NCBI RefSeq assembly: GCF_008905045.1
Contig: NZ_VWMY01000049.1
Span: 25,141 to 89,140, forward strand
Source of the DNA: Streptomyces albicerus
Lineage (GTDB): Bacteria > Actinomycetota > Actinomycetes > Streptomycetales > Streptomycetaceae
Direction: 5' to 3'
DNA: 64,000 nucleotides
Positions 1-8,635 of the stretch are shown piece after piece. Under the pieces are notes generated by a model. That model had not been told where the DNA came from, made no database searches, and worked only from the letters and a program-made list of their open reading frames with translations. The translations under genes and the position numbers were made by a program. Each line of letters opens with the position of its first letter. Positions within the stretch are counted from its first letter, which is position 1.

Positions 1-1363
1 CGGCGTGGGTCTGGAGCGGGAACCGTGCGCCGTCCGGGCCGGGGGCCGGTTCCAGCGGGTTGATTCCGGCGGGCAGTTGCCCGGCCAGGCCGGGCCGGAT
101 GCGCACGACCTCCGCCGTACCGGCCAGCCGGGCCGCCATGAGCCGGTACTCCGCCTTGGTCGGCTCCACCACCAGCCAGGGCAGCCCCTGGGCGGTGGCC
201 TGTTCGAGGAGTGCGCGCACGGTCTGTGACTTTCCGGAGCCGGTCGCGCCGCATACGAAGGTGTGCCGGTTCAGGCTCTCGTACGGCACGGTGAGCCGCC
301 CCGCCGCCCTGCGCCCGCCGTCCAGGATCTGGCCCAGCGCGAGGCCGGGCCGTGGCATCGCGTCCGTGCCGTCGCCGAGGTGGCCTGCGGTGTTCTCCGC
401 GGTGACGTCGAAGGCGGGGCGCAGCGCGAACCGCAGGCCGGGCATCTCGCGTGCGGGCGGTCGCGTCAGGGCGGCCAGCAGCTCCGGGCCCGCCGTGAAC
501 GGCGAGCGGGCCGGGCCGGGCAGGCTCGGGGGCGCGTGCTCCAGAACCTCGGGCAAGGGGCCGGTGTCCGCAGCCGCTCCTGCGGGAACGAGCGCGTACG
601 GCAGACCTTCCAGGTCGGCCGAGGCACAGACCAGGCCGGCGATCCGGCGGGCCGCCTCCGGCGAGGCCCCGCCGGCCAGCAGGTGCACGCGCCACAACCC
701 CGTGACCGGGGCCCGTGCCAGTTCGCGATGGCGTCGGCGCAACCGCCGTGCCTCCACGGCGTATTCGGGGGACGAGTCCGCTCTGGACTGGACCGTGCGG
801 AGCCGGTCGGCCACCTCGCCCGCCAGGTCCGCCGCCTCGTCCTGACCGACGGCTTCGGCGAGCAGCAGCCAGCCGAACGGATCGTGCCATACCGCCAATA
901 GGCTGTCGTCCAGGGGTAATCGGCTCTCTCGCACGGTCGTTTCCCCGCTCGCGCCCCGGGGCGCGAAGGGGTCCGGGTCGGTCAGGAGTCCGTCGGTGAT
1001 GCCCGCTGTCCGGCACCAGCAGGGCAGCTGCCCCATGGCCGCGGCCAGTTCGCCCACGGGCAGGCGCCGGGCCCGCGCGCCGGCGGGCAGGCCGAGGACG
1101 ACGCGGTCGCCGTCCTCCGTGCCCGCCAGGGACGCTCCCCCTGCTAGCACGTCGACCGGCCCGCCGGCCGAGACCCTGCGCCAGCCGAGCGCGACGGCGT
1201 CCGCGCCCGCGTGATAGGCCGACACCAGAGCGGCCAGGCGGCGGTGGCGGGCCGCAGCGTCCACCCCGGTGGACGCCGGGTCCGGCTCACGGGGCAACTC
1301 GTACACCCGGAAGGCGTCCAGGCCGGCCAACAGCCGTACCATGGCGCCCGGTTCCGCGGTCAT
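1..1363 (-). CDS. HerA/DUF87-type ATP-binding protein, 3' part cut by window edge
   Basis: Reading the minus strand from an ATG at 1363 gives about 454 codons with no stop before the window edge. A Walker A motif (GATGSGKSQT) lies near residues 370-380, followed by EPTKAEYRLM, which is typical of HerA-like/DUF87 ATPases that couple ATP hydrolysis to DNA or protein translocation. The N-terminal 350 residues are unassigned. An in-frame TTA codon (plus-strand 917-919) suggests bldA dependence. It is divergent from the AraC-family gene. The VirD4-like gene at 2516 may be a partner, because such ATPases often occur with membrane-anchored companions; this is inference. The start is chosen as the first ATG after the promoter gap and is not supported by a strong ribosome binding site. 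Confidence 0.7.
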   Translation of the reverse strand, partial: MTAEPGAMVRLLAGLDAFRVYELPREPDPASTGVDAAARHRRLAALVSAYHAGADAVALGWRRVSAGGPVDVLAGGASLAGTEDGDRVVLGLPAGARARRLPVGELAAAMGQLPCWCRTAGITDGLLTDPDPFAPRGASGETTVRESRLPLDDSLLAVWHDPFGWLLLAEAVGQDEAADLAGEVADRLRTVQSRADSSPEYAVEARRLRRRHRELARAPVTGLWRVHLLAGGASPEAARRIAGLVCASADLEGLPYALVPAGAAADTGPLPEVLEHAPPSLPGPARSPFTAGPELLAALTRPPAREMPGLRFALRPAFDVTAENTAGHLGDGTDAMPRPGLALGQILDGGRRAAGRLTVPYESLNRHTFVCGATGSGKSQTVRALLEQATAQGLPWLVVEPTKAEYRLMAARLAGTAEVVRIRPGLAGQLPAGINPLEPAPGPDGARFPLQTHA

Positions 1364-1490
1364 GGCACCCGGAGTGTAGCCGCACCCCACGAGGCGGAAC
1401 ACCGGTGCGTGACAGCCCGCTGACAGAAGGTGCCCCTTCTGCTTGACTGCCCCCACCGGCACCACAGGGGATACGCGAGGGGAGCATCGG

Positions 1491-2381
1491 ATGGTGCGCT
1501 ACTTCTCCTGTCCGTCGGGCACCTGGGAGTTCGCGGTGGCCCGGCCGGGTCCGCGGGTACGCCGGATCGCCCATGCCTACCGGGGCTTTCGGGTGGACGC
1601 GGGGCAGCCAGGACGCTGGGCGGGCGTCCCCTCGGGCGTCGCGACCCTGCTGCTCGGCTTCGACCATGAGCGGCAGTTGTGGTTCACCACCGCTGCCGAC
1701 CGTGGGGCGGGGACGCCGTGCACGTCGATGCTCAAGGGGCTGTCCACCTCACCCTGGATCACCGAGCACCACGGGTACACATACGGCGTCGAAGTGCTCC
1801 TCGCGCCGTGGGCGGCCTTCACGATGCTCGGCATCGATCTGCACCAACTATCAGGCGGCGTGGTCGAGTTGAGCGCCCTGGCGGGGGATCGCCCGCAGCA
1901 CCTGGCCGAGGCCCTGGCCGCGTTGCCCGACTGGCCGCAGCGCTTCGCCCTGCTCGACACCGCCCTTCCGTGGTGGCTGGCGCGCGGCCCCGCGTGGTCG
2001 CCGCGGGTGGAGTGGGCCTACGGCGAACTCGCCCGCACCGGAGGCAGAATCCCCATCCGCGAGCTGGCCGAGGGCACCGGCTGGCGGCAGCGGCAGCTCG
2101 AATACCGCTTCCGGGAGCAGATCGGCCTGACACCCAAGAGTCTGGCGCGCGTCTTCCGCCTGCGCGCCGCGCTGCGGCGGCTCACCGCGGGCTGGACGGC
2201 GGCCCGGACCGCCACTGCCTGCGGCTTCAGCGACCAGTCCCATCTGAGCCGCGAGCTCAAGGCGATGACGAACCTGGTGCCGAGCCGCCTGCGCATCGGA
2301 GAGAGTCATCCCCTCGCCGATGCCGTGGCGGCCTCCGAGCGGGTGGACGGCACGATCAGAAGCGTCCTGCTGGCGGCGTGA
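1491..2381 (+). CDS. AraC-family transcriptional regulator
   Basis: A 296-residue protein. The C-terminal third carries a two-helix AraC HTH: IPIRELAEGTGWRQRQLEYRF, then TATACGFSDQSHLSRELKAM. The N-terminal two thirds has the layout of an AraC ligand-binding domain but shows no motif I recognise. The ATG at 1491 is preferred over the upstream in-frame start at 1443 because GGGGAG sits about 6 bases before it. It is divergent from the ATPase on its left and co-oriented with the membrane protein 134 bases downstream. The regulated target cannot be read from the sequence. Confidence 0.85.
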   Translation: MVRYFSCPSGTWEFAVARPGPRVRRIAHAYRGFRVDAGQPGRWAGVPSGVATLLLGFDHERQLWFTTAADRGAGTPCTSMLKGLSTSPWITEHHGYTYGVEVLLAPWAAFTMLGIDLHQLSGGVVELSALAGDRPQHLAEALAALPDWPQRFALLDTALPWWLARGPAWSPRVEWAYGELARTGGRIPIRELAEGTGWRQRQLEYRFREQIGLTPKSLARVFRLRAALRRLTAGWTAARTATACGFSDQSHLSRELKAMTNLVPSRLRIGESHPLADAVAASERVDGTIRSVLLAA

Positions 2382-2515
2382 ACTCGGCTCCGGGGCTGCG
2401 TTTTTGTTCAAGACGGCCCCGTTCCCGCCCTGTCACACTGGCCGACGGACAGTCGGCCACATCACCCGCGCCCGGCCCCGCAACGGGACACCCCTCACGA
2501 CGAGGTATGCCGCAC

Positions 2516-4477
2516 ATGAGCGAGCTCCCCTCCACCCCGGTCGGGCTGCCGGGCCCGCAGGCACGGCTGTTCGAGCCCGGGCAGCGCCTCGGCTGGACGT
2601 TCCGCGACCGCTGGCAGGTGTACCGCTCCTACGCGCTCCCCGAGCCGGTGTCCGAGGAGGTCCCGGAGGAGCGCTACCTGGCGGTCGAGGAAGCCTCCGC
2701 GATGTTCACCGCCAACCGGAACAATCCGCTCGTCCTGTTCATCGCGGGTCTCGCCGTCTTCTTCCTCCTCCTGAGCCTGCTCAACGCCAACGTGGTCCTC
2801 GGTCTGGTCGCCGCCTTCTTCGCCGTGGTGCCCGCCGGACTCCTGGCCCGGTTCGCCCTGGATCGGGCCTCGACCCGTCGGGCACTCGCGGAGGCCGAGG
2901 CCCGGGTGGCCGCGAACAACGAACGCCGGTGGCAGCAGTGGCAGACGCTCAAGTCCGCGCACGAGGCCGCCGAAAAGAAACGCCTCGCACGACTCAACGA
3001 CTGGGGCGCCGTTCGCGTCCCGCCCGGCACGCGTCGTCTGGAGGTCTTCGGCGGCAACCTGCAGGGGTGGGAGTCCCTCCTGACGGTGTTCGGCGCCTCG
3101 ACGCTGGCCGAGCGGCCGATGACCCTCGTCGACCTGTCCCGGGAGCAGGTCGGCCTGGAACTCGCCCGGTTCGCCGACGCCATGGGCCACCGCGTGGACG
3201 TACAGACACTGCCCGACGAACTCGACAGGACGACGCTCCTCGACGGACTCACCACCCAGAAGATCCTCGACGTGCTGGTCGAGTCGATGTACGGCGACGA
3301 GCCGCGCGCCAGCCGGGCCGAACGCATCATGGACGACCGTATCCTCACCAGCGTCTGCCACGCCCTGGGCGAGAACGTGACCCTGGGCCGCATCGGCGCC
3401 GCGCTGCGCGCGCTGATGGGACAGACACACGGCACCGAGGCACTGACCCGCGACGAGCGCAACCGTATCACCGACGAGCTGTTCACCGACGAGTGGCGGC
3501 GGCAGGCGTATTCCGCCATCAGCCGCATCGAGTCCTACCTCCACCCGCTCGAACGGCTGGGCAGCGCGCCGCGCGAGCCCGCCTCGGGCCACCTGACCTG
3601 CTTCGCCCTCCAGGGCGGGGGCAGCAACGTCCGCAGCGAGCTGATCACCGACCTCCTGGTGCAGAGCCTGACCCACCGCCTCGCGGCCGCGGCCACGACC
3701 GATGACCCGCTGCCTGTCCTGGTGGTCGCCGGCGCCGACGAACTGGCACGCCGCCACCTGGAGCGGCTCTCGGACATCTGCGAGCGCCGGGACGTCCAGC
3801 TCGTGCTGCTCTTCCGGCATCTGAGGGACACCGCCCGGCAGGTGATCGGCGGCGGCCTGGTGGCGCTGATGCGGCTCGGCAATCACGAGGAGGCCGGCCG
3901 CGGCGCGGAGTACGTGGGCCGCCACCACAAGTTCGTCCTCAGCCAGCTCACCAAGTCGCTCGGCGGCAGCGAGACCTACACCGTGGCGGAGTCGGACGGC
4001 CGCGGCGTCTTCTTCCAGGAGTCCGCGGGCTGGTCCCGGGCGCCCACCGTCTTCGGCGCCTACACGGCCCACCGCAGCAAGGGCGGCGGCACCAGCCGCA
4101 ACTGGTCGACGACCCGCCAGCACGCCGAGGCCACCTCCCGCACCGAGCAGCAAGGGGTCAGCCGTGTCCACGAGTTCACCGTCGAGCCCACCGCTCTGCA
4201 GAACCTGCCGGACCTCGCCCTGCTGCTCATCACGCCCGGCACCCCGGCCAGGCTCCAGTCCGTGGAGTGCAACCCGGCCATCGTGACCCTGCCTCGAGTG
4301 AGCATGGACCCGCACCCCGACGAGCCACCGCCCGCCCCAGACGGTGCTCCGCCCCCGTCGGCGTCCCCGCCCCCGCGGTTCGATCCGCACGCCCATCCGG
4401 GTCCCGAGCCTCCGCCATGGGCCCCCGGCCGCCGATTCAGCCCGCCGCCCCCGGAGCCACCGGGCCCAGGTGACTGA
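2516..4477 (+). CDS. Membrane-anchored VirD4/TraM-like protein with Pro-rich tail
   Basis: A 653-residue protein with two adjacent membrane segments at about residues 71-89 and 92-112, a charged helical stretch, then a large cytoplasmic domain. The segment PVLVVAGADELARRHLERL resembles the Walker B/DE strand of conjugation coupling ATPases (TraG/VirD4), but I see no canonical Walker A, so it may be a non-hydrolysing relative. The last 55 residues are rich in Pro and Gly. The start at 2516 (MSEL) is preferred to 2507 (MPHM), because GAGG at 2502-2505 is too close to the latter. With the HerA-like ATPase it could form a translocation or partner system; the function is unproven. Confidence 0.6.
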   Translation: MSELPSTPVGLPGPQARLFEPGQRLGWTFRDRWQVYRSYALPEPVSEEVPEERYLAVEEASAMFTANRNNPLVLFIAGLAVFFLLLSLLNANVVLGLVAAFFAVVPAGLLARFALDRASTRRALAEAEARVAANNERRWQQWQTLKSAHEAAEKKRLARLNDWGAVRVPPGTRRLEVFGGNLQGWESLLTVFGASTLAERPMTLVDLSREQVGLELARFADAMGHRVDVQTLPDELDRTTLLDGLTTQKILDVLVESMYGDEPRASRAERIMDDRILTSVCHALGENVTLGRIGAALRALMGQTHGTEALTRDERNRITDELFTDEWRRQAYSAISRIESYLHPLERLGSAPREPASGHLTCFALQGGGSNVRSELITDLLVQSLTHRLAAAATTDDPLPVLVVAGADELARRHLERLSDICERRDVQLVLLFRHLRDTARQVIGGGLVALMRLGNHEEAGRGAEYVGRHHKFVLSQLTKSLGGSETYTVAESDGRGVFFQESAGWSRAPTVFGAYTAHRSKGGGTSRNWSTTRQHAEATSRTEQQGVSRVHEFTVEPTALQNLPDLALLLITPGTPARLQSVECNPAIVTLPRVSMDPHPDEPPPAPDGAPPPSASPPPRFDPHAHPGPEPPPWAPGRRFSPPPPEPPGPGD

Positions 4478-4952
4478 ACGGCAGGGAGGTGACGGTGGCG
4501 TACGACACGCACGACCGCGACGACGGGCAGGCGCGGGAGTGGTGGCTGCACGGCGCCGCCTCCACAGCAGCCCGGCGGGCCTTCGAGGTGGACCCGCAGT
4601 ATTGCGGTGGAGCAGGCCTCGTTCGCCACGATCGTGCAGCCGAAGTCCGGGGTGAGATCCCTCCGCACGCCAACCCGAGGTTGATCCAAAGGTCTTGAGC
4701 ATTGCGCTGCTTCGGGGTCGTCGCCGGGGCCGTGGGCGAAACCGGCCGGTCGCATCCGTGCGCTCCGGGGGCGCACGCGCCGTTGAGCCCGTGCAGGACT
4801 GACGCGGCAAGTCGGCATCGTCCGCACCTTTTCGGCCCTTCTGGCACCGCAGGGTTTGCAAAGACGTTTGAGCAAGAAGAATAGCTTGATCGATTTCCCT
4901 CAAACGGCGCCCTGACTCGGTGCAGCCATGGAACATGGGTTGGAGGTCTCAA
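4478..4952. other. Intergenic gap with a short gene-like stretch
   Basis: A good ribosome binding site (GGGAGG) precedes a GTG at 4489, and the first 35 codons look coding (AYDTHDRD, then AREWWLHGAAS). The frame then degrades and ends at 4698 with no recognisable domain. It could be the truncated head of a third gene of the upstream operon, or chance. From 4700 to 4860 I see nothing. From 4860 the base composition turns AT-rich, as expected for the promoter region of the LuxR-type regulator. Confidence 0.35.
4865..4906. promoter_or_regulatory. 8-bp inverted repeat upstream of the LuxR-type regulator
   Basis: CGTTTGAG at 4865-4872 is matched by its reverse complement CTCAAACG at 4899-4906, in an unusually AT-rich stretch 47-88 bases before the regulator's start. 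It could be an operator or a promoter-proximal hairpin. It does not match the 20-bp motif found in front of the biosynthetic operons, so the regulator itself may be under different control. Confidence 0.4.
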
Positions 4953-7313
4953 TTGCGTGATGATCCAGATTTGACGACCGGAACAACAGAAATGCTTCTG
5001 CAACGCCCACTGAAGACCCGCGTACTTGAACTGCGCGGCGGACGTTGGACGGGTAAAAGCACGTTACTCGGCCGGCTCTCCGAGGCGGCGGCAGGGCAGG
5101 GCTGGACGGTCAAGGCCGGCAGCGCCGCGATACAGCCCTGGGGGCAGACACCGTTCGGCCTGTTCCTGCAGATCGTGGACGACCTGCTGGCGCAGCATCA
5201 CACCGGCCCGCCCGACAGTCGGCCACAGCTTCAGACGGACCTCCTTTCCGCCACCCTGCCGGGCCTCGCCGACGGTAAACCCGGGCCCGTTTCGGATGAT
5301 CCGGTCGCCCGATACCAAAGCTTCCGCACGATTCGCACCCTGCTCGAATCAATGAGTCACCCGAGCGGGTTGCTCCTCATCCTCGATGATGTGCACTGGG
5401 TGGACGAGGCCTCACTCGAGTTGCTGGAATACCTTCTGCGCTACCCGCCCCAGGGCGACGTATTGCTCGCCCTCGCACACCGGCCGCGTCAGACAAGCCA
5501 TCATCTGCGCACAATACTCAACGAGGTGGGCCGGTACAGCAGGGTGCACCGCATCATTCTCCCCGGGCCGAACAACGGGTACGAGCCGTCCGATCATGAA
5601 TCGGACGTGCCGGTTCCCACCGGCGTCAGCCGCATGGCGAACCCGCTACTGTCGGGGAACCCCGGTAGTGATCACGGGTACCTCAGCGCGCGCGCCTCCG
5701 TGCGGCCTGCCGTCGACGAGCCGGAACGCGCGGCTTCGCAGTTGCCCCTGGACGTTCTCGCCGAGGCACTTCGCGACTTCCGCACGATCTCGCGACTCGG
5801 TTGGCGGGTGGCCCGGTCTGCCGCGATCCTCGACGAGCCGTTCTCTCCCGGCCTCTTGCAGGCCGTCTCGGAGACCACCGACGAGGAACTACGGTCGACG
5901 ATCGACGAACTCGCGCGGGAGGACATCTTCGAGACCGATGCAACAGCCCACAGGCTCAGGTTCACCAGCCCGCTGCTCCGGGCTGCCGCGCACCAGTCGT
6001 CGCGGCCGGGCTGGCTGCTGGGTGCGCACGCCCGCGCCGCCAAGTCGCTGTCCGAAGGGGGCTGCAGCTCCGTCCGGCTGGCCGCGCACCTGCAGCACCA
6101 GGTGACCACAGACGACACCCGGACGGGCAAGGTGTTGCTGGAGGCGGCGGCCAAGCGCAGATGGACCGACGCGGCGGAGGCCGCCATCTGGGCGGAGGCA
6201 GCCATGCGCATTGGCGGACTGGCCGGTGAGGAGGGCCCGGCACACGTCCTGCTCGGCAGCGCACTGGCACTTTCCGGCCAGTTCAGGCGGAGCCTCGACG
6301 CGCTGGAAGGGAGGGCGCGAGGGGAGCCCGACGACGAGTACGGGGTGGAAGCGGTGATCTGGAGGGCGTGGGCCCTGAGGATGCTCGGCGGGGCGGAGGC
6401 CGCCGAGGCCGAACTGGAGCAACGCCTGAATGAGATGACCGACGCGAAGCGCGAACATCGGGCGATGCTGCTGGGCGCGCGGCTGGCGAGCGCGCTACAC
6501 ACGGGCAGGACCGTCCATGACGCGCTGCCCGCCGAACTCCGCGACCTGGCCGACGCGTTGCCGGCCGATGCCCGGGGGTGGGCGTACGCGCTCAGTGCCG
6601 TGGCCGCGGCGCGCGGTGAGGCCACAGGGCGGATCCGGGCCCACACCTACGTCGTCACGGCCGCGGAACTGCTCGACGAACTGGGCGACGAAGCAGCCGT
6701 ACGGCGGCTCGGCGGCCTCTACTGGCTGGGGCAGGCCGAGGCAGCACTTGAGCACCCGGTACTCGCAACGGGCCATCTGGAACGGGGACTCGGCCTCGCG
6801 CAGCAGCACCGGTTCCACGGCTTCGTCACGCCGTTCGCCGAGGCCCTGGCCCGGGTGGAGATGCGCGTGGGAGATCTTCCGAGCGCGGCGCGGCACGCCG
6901 CCGTCGCCGTCTCGGGGGCAGAGGGAACCGACAGCGAGTACCTGCGGGAGACATCCAAGGAACTGCGCCGCGCGATGGCCCTCGGCCACGAGGACCGCCC
7001 TGCCCCGGACATCGGGCCTTCGGCCCGGGGCCGCCCGCGGGAGACGCCTCCGTACGCGTCGGACCAGTCCCGGCAGGCCGGTGAGGTGCTGGACGCCCTG
7101 AGCAAGCGGGAGATGGAGATCGCCGTGCTGGTCAGCGGCGGGCGGACAAACCGGCAGATCGCCCGCGCCCTGGTCATCAGCCAGAAGACCGTGGAGACAC
7201 ATCTCGGCCGGATCTTCCGGAAGCTGGTGGTCTCCTCCCGTGCCGAGGTCGCCGCGCTCGTCGGCCGTACGGTCGGCGATGGTCGCGGCCTGACCGGGCT
7301 GAATGCGTCCTGA
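4953..7313 (+). CDS. Large LuxR-type ATPase regulator, probable pathway activator
   Basis: A 786-residue regulator. Walker A (GGRWTGKST) lies near residues 28-36, Walker B (LLLILDDVHW) near 145-155, then a long helical repeat region and a C-terminal LuxR HTH (LSKREMEIAVLVSGGRTNRQ, then ISQKTVETHLGRIF). This is the LAL layout, although somewhat shorter than typical members. The TTG at 4953 is chosen because GGAGG (4942-4946) sits six bases before it; in-frame GTG 4920 and ATG 4935 lack this. A TTA codon at 5064-5066 makes translation likely to depend on the bldA tRNA. As the only such regulator beside the cluster, it is the best candidate to bind the nine repeated dyads; that link is inference. 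Confidence 0.88.
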   Translation: MRDDPDLTTGTTEMLLQRPLKTRVLELRGGRWTGKSTLLGRLSEAAAGQGWTVKAGSAAIQPWGQTPFGLFLQIVDDLLAQHHTGPPDSRPQLQTDLLSATLPGLADGKPGPVSDDPVARYQSFRTIRTLLESMSHPSGLLLILDDVHWVDEASLELLEYLLRYPPQGDVLLALAHRPRQTSHHLRTILNEVGRYSRVHRIILPGPNNGYEPSDHESDVPVPTGVSRMANPLLSGNPGSDHGYLSARASVRPAVDEPERAASQLPLDVLAEALRDFRTISRLGWRVARSAAILDEPFSPGLLQAVSETTDEELRSTIDELAREDIFETDATAHRLRFTSPLLRAAAHQSSRPGWLLGAHARAAKSLSEGGCSSVRLAAHLQHQVTTDDTRTGKVLLEAAAKRRWTDAAEAAIWAEAAMRIGGLAGEEGPAHVLLGSALALSGQFRRSLDALEGRARGEPDDEYGVEAVIWRAWALRMLGGAEAAEAELEQRLNEMTDAKREHRAMLLGARLASALHTGRTVHDALPAELRDLADALPADARGWAYALSAVAAARGEATGRIRAHTYVVTAAELLDELGDEAAVRRLGGLYWLGQAEAALEHPVLATGHLERGLGLAQQHRFHGFVTPFAEALARVEMRVGDLPSAARHAAVAVSGAEGTDSEYLRETSKELRRAMALGHEDRPAPDIGPSARGRPRETPPYASDQSRQAGEVLDALSKREMEIAVLVSGGRTNRQIARALVISQKTVETHLGRIFRKLVVSSRAEVAALVGRTVGDGRGLTGLNAS

Positions 7314-7607
7314 TGGACGCCCGGGGAGGCCGATGCTGCTCTCAGGAAGCCCGCGGATCGAGCACCACCGGGGCAAGGCCCCCTGGTCTCTTTCGCGGTC
7401 CTGCGAGAGGGCCGCCGGCCTCCAGGGCCCGGCACGACTGCTGCCCCTGCCGATGGCCGCCCCCGTGGGCGGCGGGGTCATCCGCCGACGACGCGAACCG
7501 ACTCGGACGCCGACGTACGTGTGCCCTTTGCGCGCTCCCCCTTGCGGGCAAGGCGGCCGACGCCACTCCGGACCCACAACCCTCATAAAGGCGGTTCATG
7601 CAGAAGG

Positions 7608-7627
7608 AGTCGGGAGAACTCCCGATG
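7608..7627. promoter_or_regulatory. Cluster dyad motif, copy 1
   Basis: AGTC-GGGAGAACTCCC-GATG, a dyad with 8-base arms (TCGGGAG/CTCCCGA). It is one of nine copies with the invariant frame GTC-N12-KAY found before the operons of the NRPS cluster. It lies 337 bases before the cysteine-hydrolase-like gene, farther than the second copy, so it may be an auxiliary site. Confidence 0.6.
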
Positions 7628-7856
7628 CACGGCTCAGCGGGCCGGGGCGCCCGCCGCGCAGGAGCCCCTACGCAGTCCGCTAGAGGCCTCGGGCGCGCTC
7701 TCGCCGACCGCCCGAGGCCGGGGTCGGTCGGAAATGGACCAGCCTTCGCTCTGGAGCGCGCTCCGCGCGCCACGCCGCCCGGGCACGCGGACCGGGTCGC
7801 GTACGGACGCGGCCGAGCACGGGCTCCCGTCCTTCTCACGGCGGCCACGGCGTAGC

Positions 7857-7876
7857 CGTCAGGGGTTCCCCCGACT
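7857..7876. promoter_or_regulatory. Cluster dyad motif, copy 2
   Basis: CGTC-AGGGGTTCCCCC-GACT, centred about 97 bases before the ATG at 7964. The spacing is similar to the copies upstream of the other operons, so this is the likely operator of the cysteine-hydrolase/HypE/HypF operon. Confidence 0.65.
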
Positions 7877-7963
7877 GTCGCCGAACCTGGTCGGGGCGGG
7901 ACCTTCGACTAGACCGTGAGGCACGCCAGCGGTCCTAACCTCCCGTACCCTCCGAGGAGTTAC

Positions 7964-8548
7964 ATGAGCAAGATCGCCGTCCTCACCAACGACTTGCAGG
8001 CTGACCTGATCAACAAGAATCAGGAGCGCTTCGACGCCGTCGAGGCAGCGACACCCGCCTTCTCGGCGTTCCTGCACGCCATGCGTGAGCGTGGCCACCA
8101 CATCATCCACCTCCAGCTGATCAACCTTCCGGACGATCCGATCGCCGAGCGCTACGACGGTGTGCTCCCCGTCCAGAAGGGCACTGAAGGCGCCGCGATC
8201 GTCCCGGCCTTTCTCGCCGACGGCGACATCCTGCTGGAGAAGAACAAGGACAGCGGGTTCTACGAGACCGACCTCCACGAGCGCCTCCAGGACCTCGGAG
8301 TGGAGACCGTCGTCATCACCGGTATGCAGAGCCAGATCTGTGTCCAGACGACCGCGGCCGACGCGTTCTTCCGCGGTTACAGCGTGTGGGTGCCAAGCGA
8401 CTGCGTCGTCTCCGCCCGCGAGCAGGACACGGTCCGCGCCCTGGAGTGGATGGACGGCTACTGCGCCAACATCGCGTCCTCCGTCGAGATCATCGAGATC
8501 CTCGACTCGGGCAAGGACCTGCCGCGCAAGGAATTCCTGGTCCCCTGA
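7964..8548 (+). CDS. Isochorismatase/cysteine-hydrolase family protein
   Basis: A 194-residue protein of the isochorismatase-like fold. Family landmarks are the early acid in LTNDLQADL (Asp near residue 8), the Lys in LLEKNKDSGFYET, and the nucleophile region GMQSQICVQTTAADAFFRG with Cys in the expected place. Members hydrolyse amides, N-carbamoyl groups, nitriles or vinyl ethers. A strong GAGGAG precedes ATG 7964. It heads the operon with HypE, HypF, SHMT-like and amidotransferase genes, so a role on a carbamoyl, nitrile or amide intermediate is plausible. It could instead be a protective hydrolase. The substrate cannot be read from the sequence. Confidence 0.82.
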   Translation: MSKIAVLTNDLQADLINKNQERFDAVEAATPAFSAFLHAMRERGHHIIHLQLINLPDDPIAERYDGVLPVQKGTEGAAIVPAFLADGDILLEKNKDSGFYETDLHERLQDLGVETVVITGMQSQICVQTTAADAFFRGYSVWVPSDCVVSAREQDTVRALEWMDGYCANIASSVEIIEILDSGKDLPRKEFLVP

Positions 8549-8635
8549 CGCTCCTGCGACAGGCAATCGACCACAGGCCCACAGCCCTTCCGCACCGCCA
8601 CTCATTTCTGATCCGAACCGACTCTGGGGGCCTGG

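Larger units (their letters stand above)
7314..7963. other. 650-bp regulatory gap before the HypE/HypF operon
   Basis: No open frame here has convincing codon use or a ribosome binding site. The gap contains two copies of the cluster motif (7608-7627 and 7857-7876) and probably the promoter of the downstream five-gene operon. The 3' end of the LuxR-type gene may be followed by a terminator, but I could not identify a clear one. Confidence 0.5.

Noticed and set aside
60..901. Long plus-strand open frames at the left edge
   Set aside because: They are Arg/Pro/Ser-rich shadows of the minus-strand ATPase, which carries a clear Walker A motif.
2495..4936. 813-codon minus-strand frame opposite the VirD4-like gene
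   Set aside because: No domain, poor residue composition, and it covers the whole of a plus-strand gene with membrane helices and motifs.
7608..7627. Reading the dyad motifs as transcription terminators
   Set aside because: They lie before genes rather than after them, share fixed half-sites with a 12-base spacer, and lack T-runs.
7314..7855. Small open frames in the gap before the cysteine-hydrolase-like gene
   Set aside because: No ribosome binding sites, atypical composition and no family resemblance; the region holds regulatory motifs.
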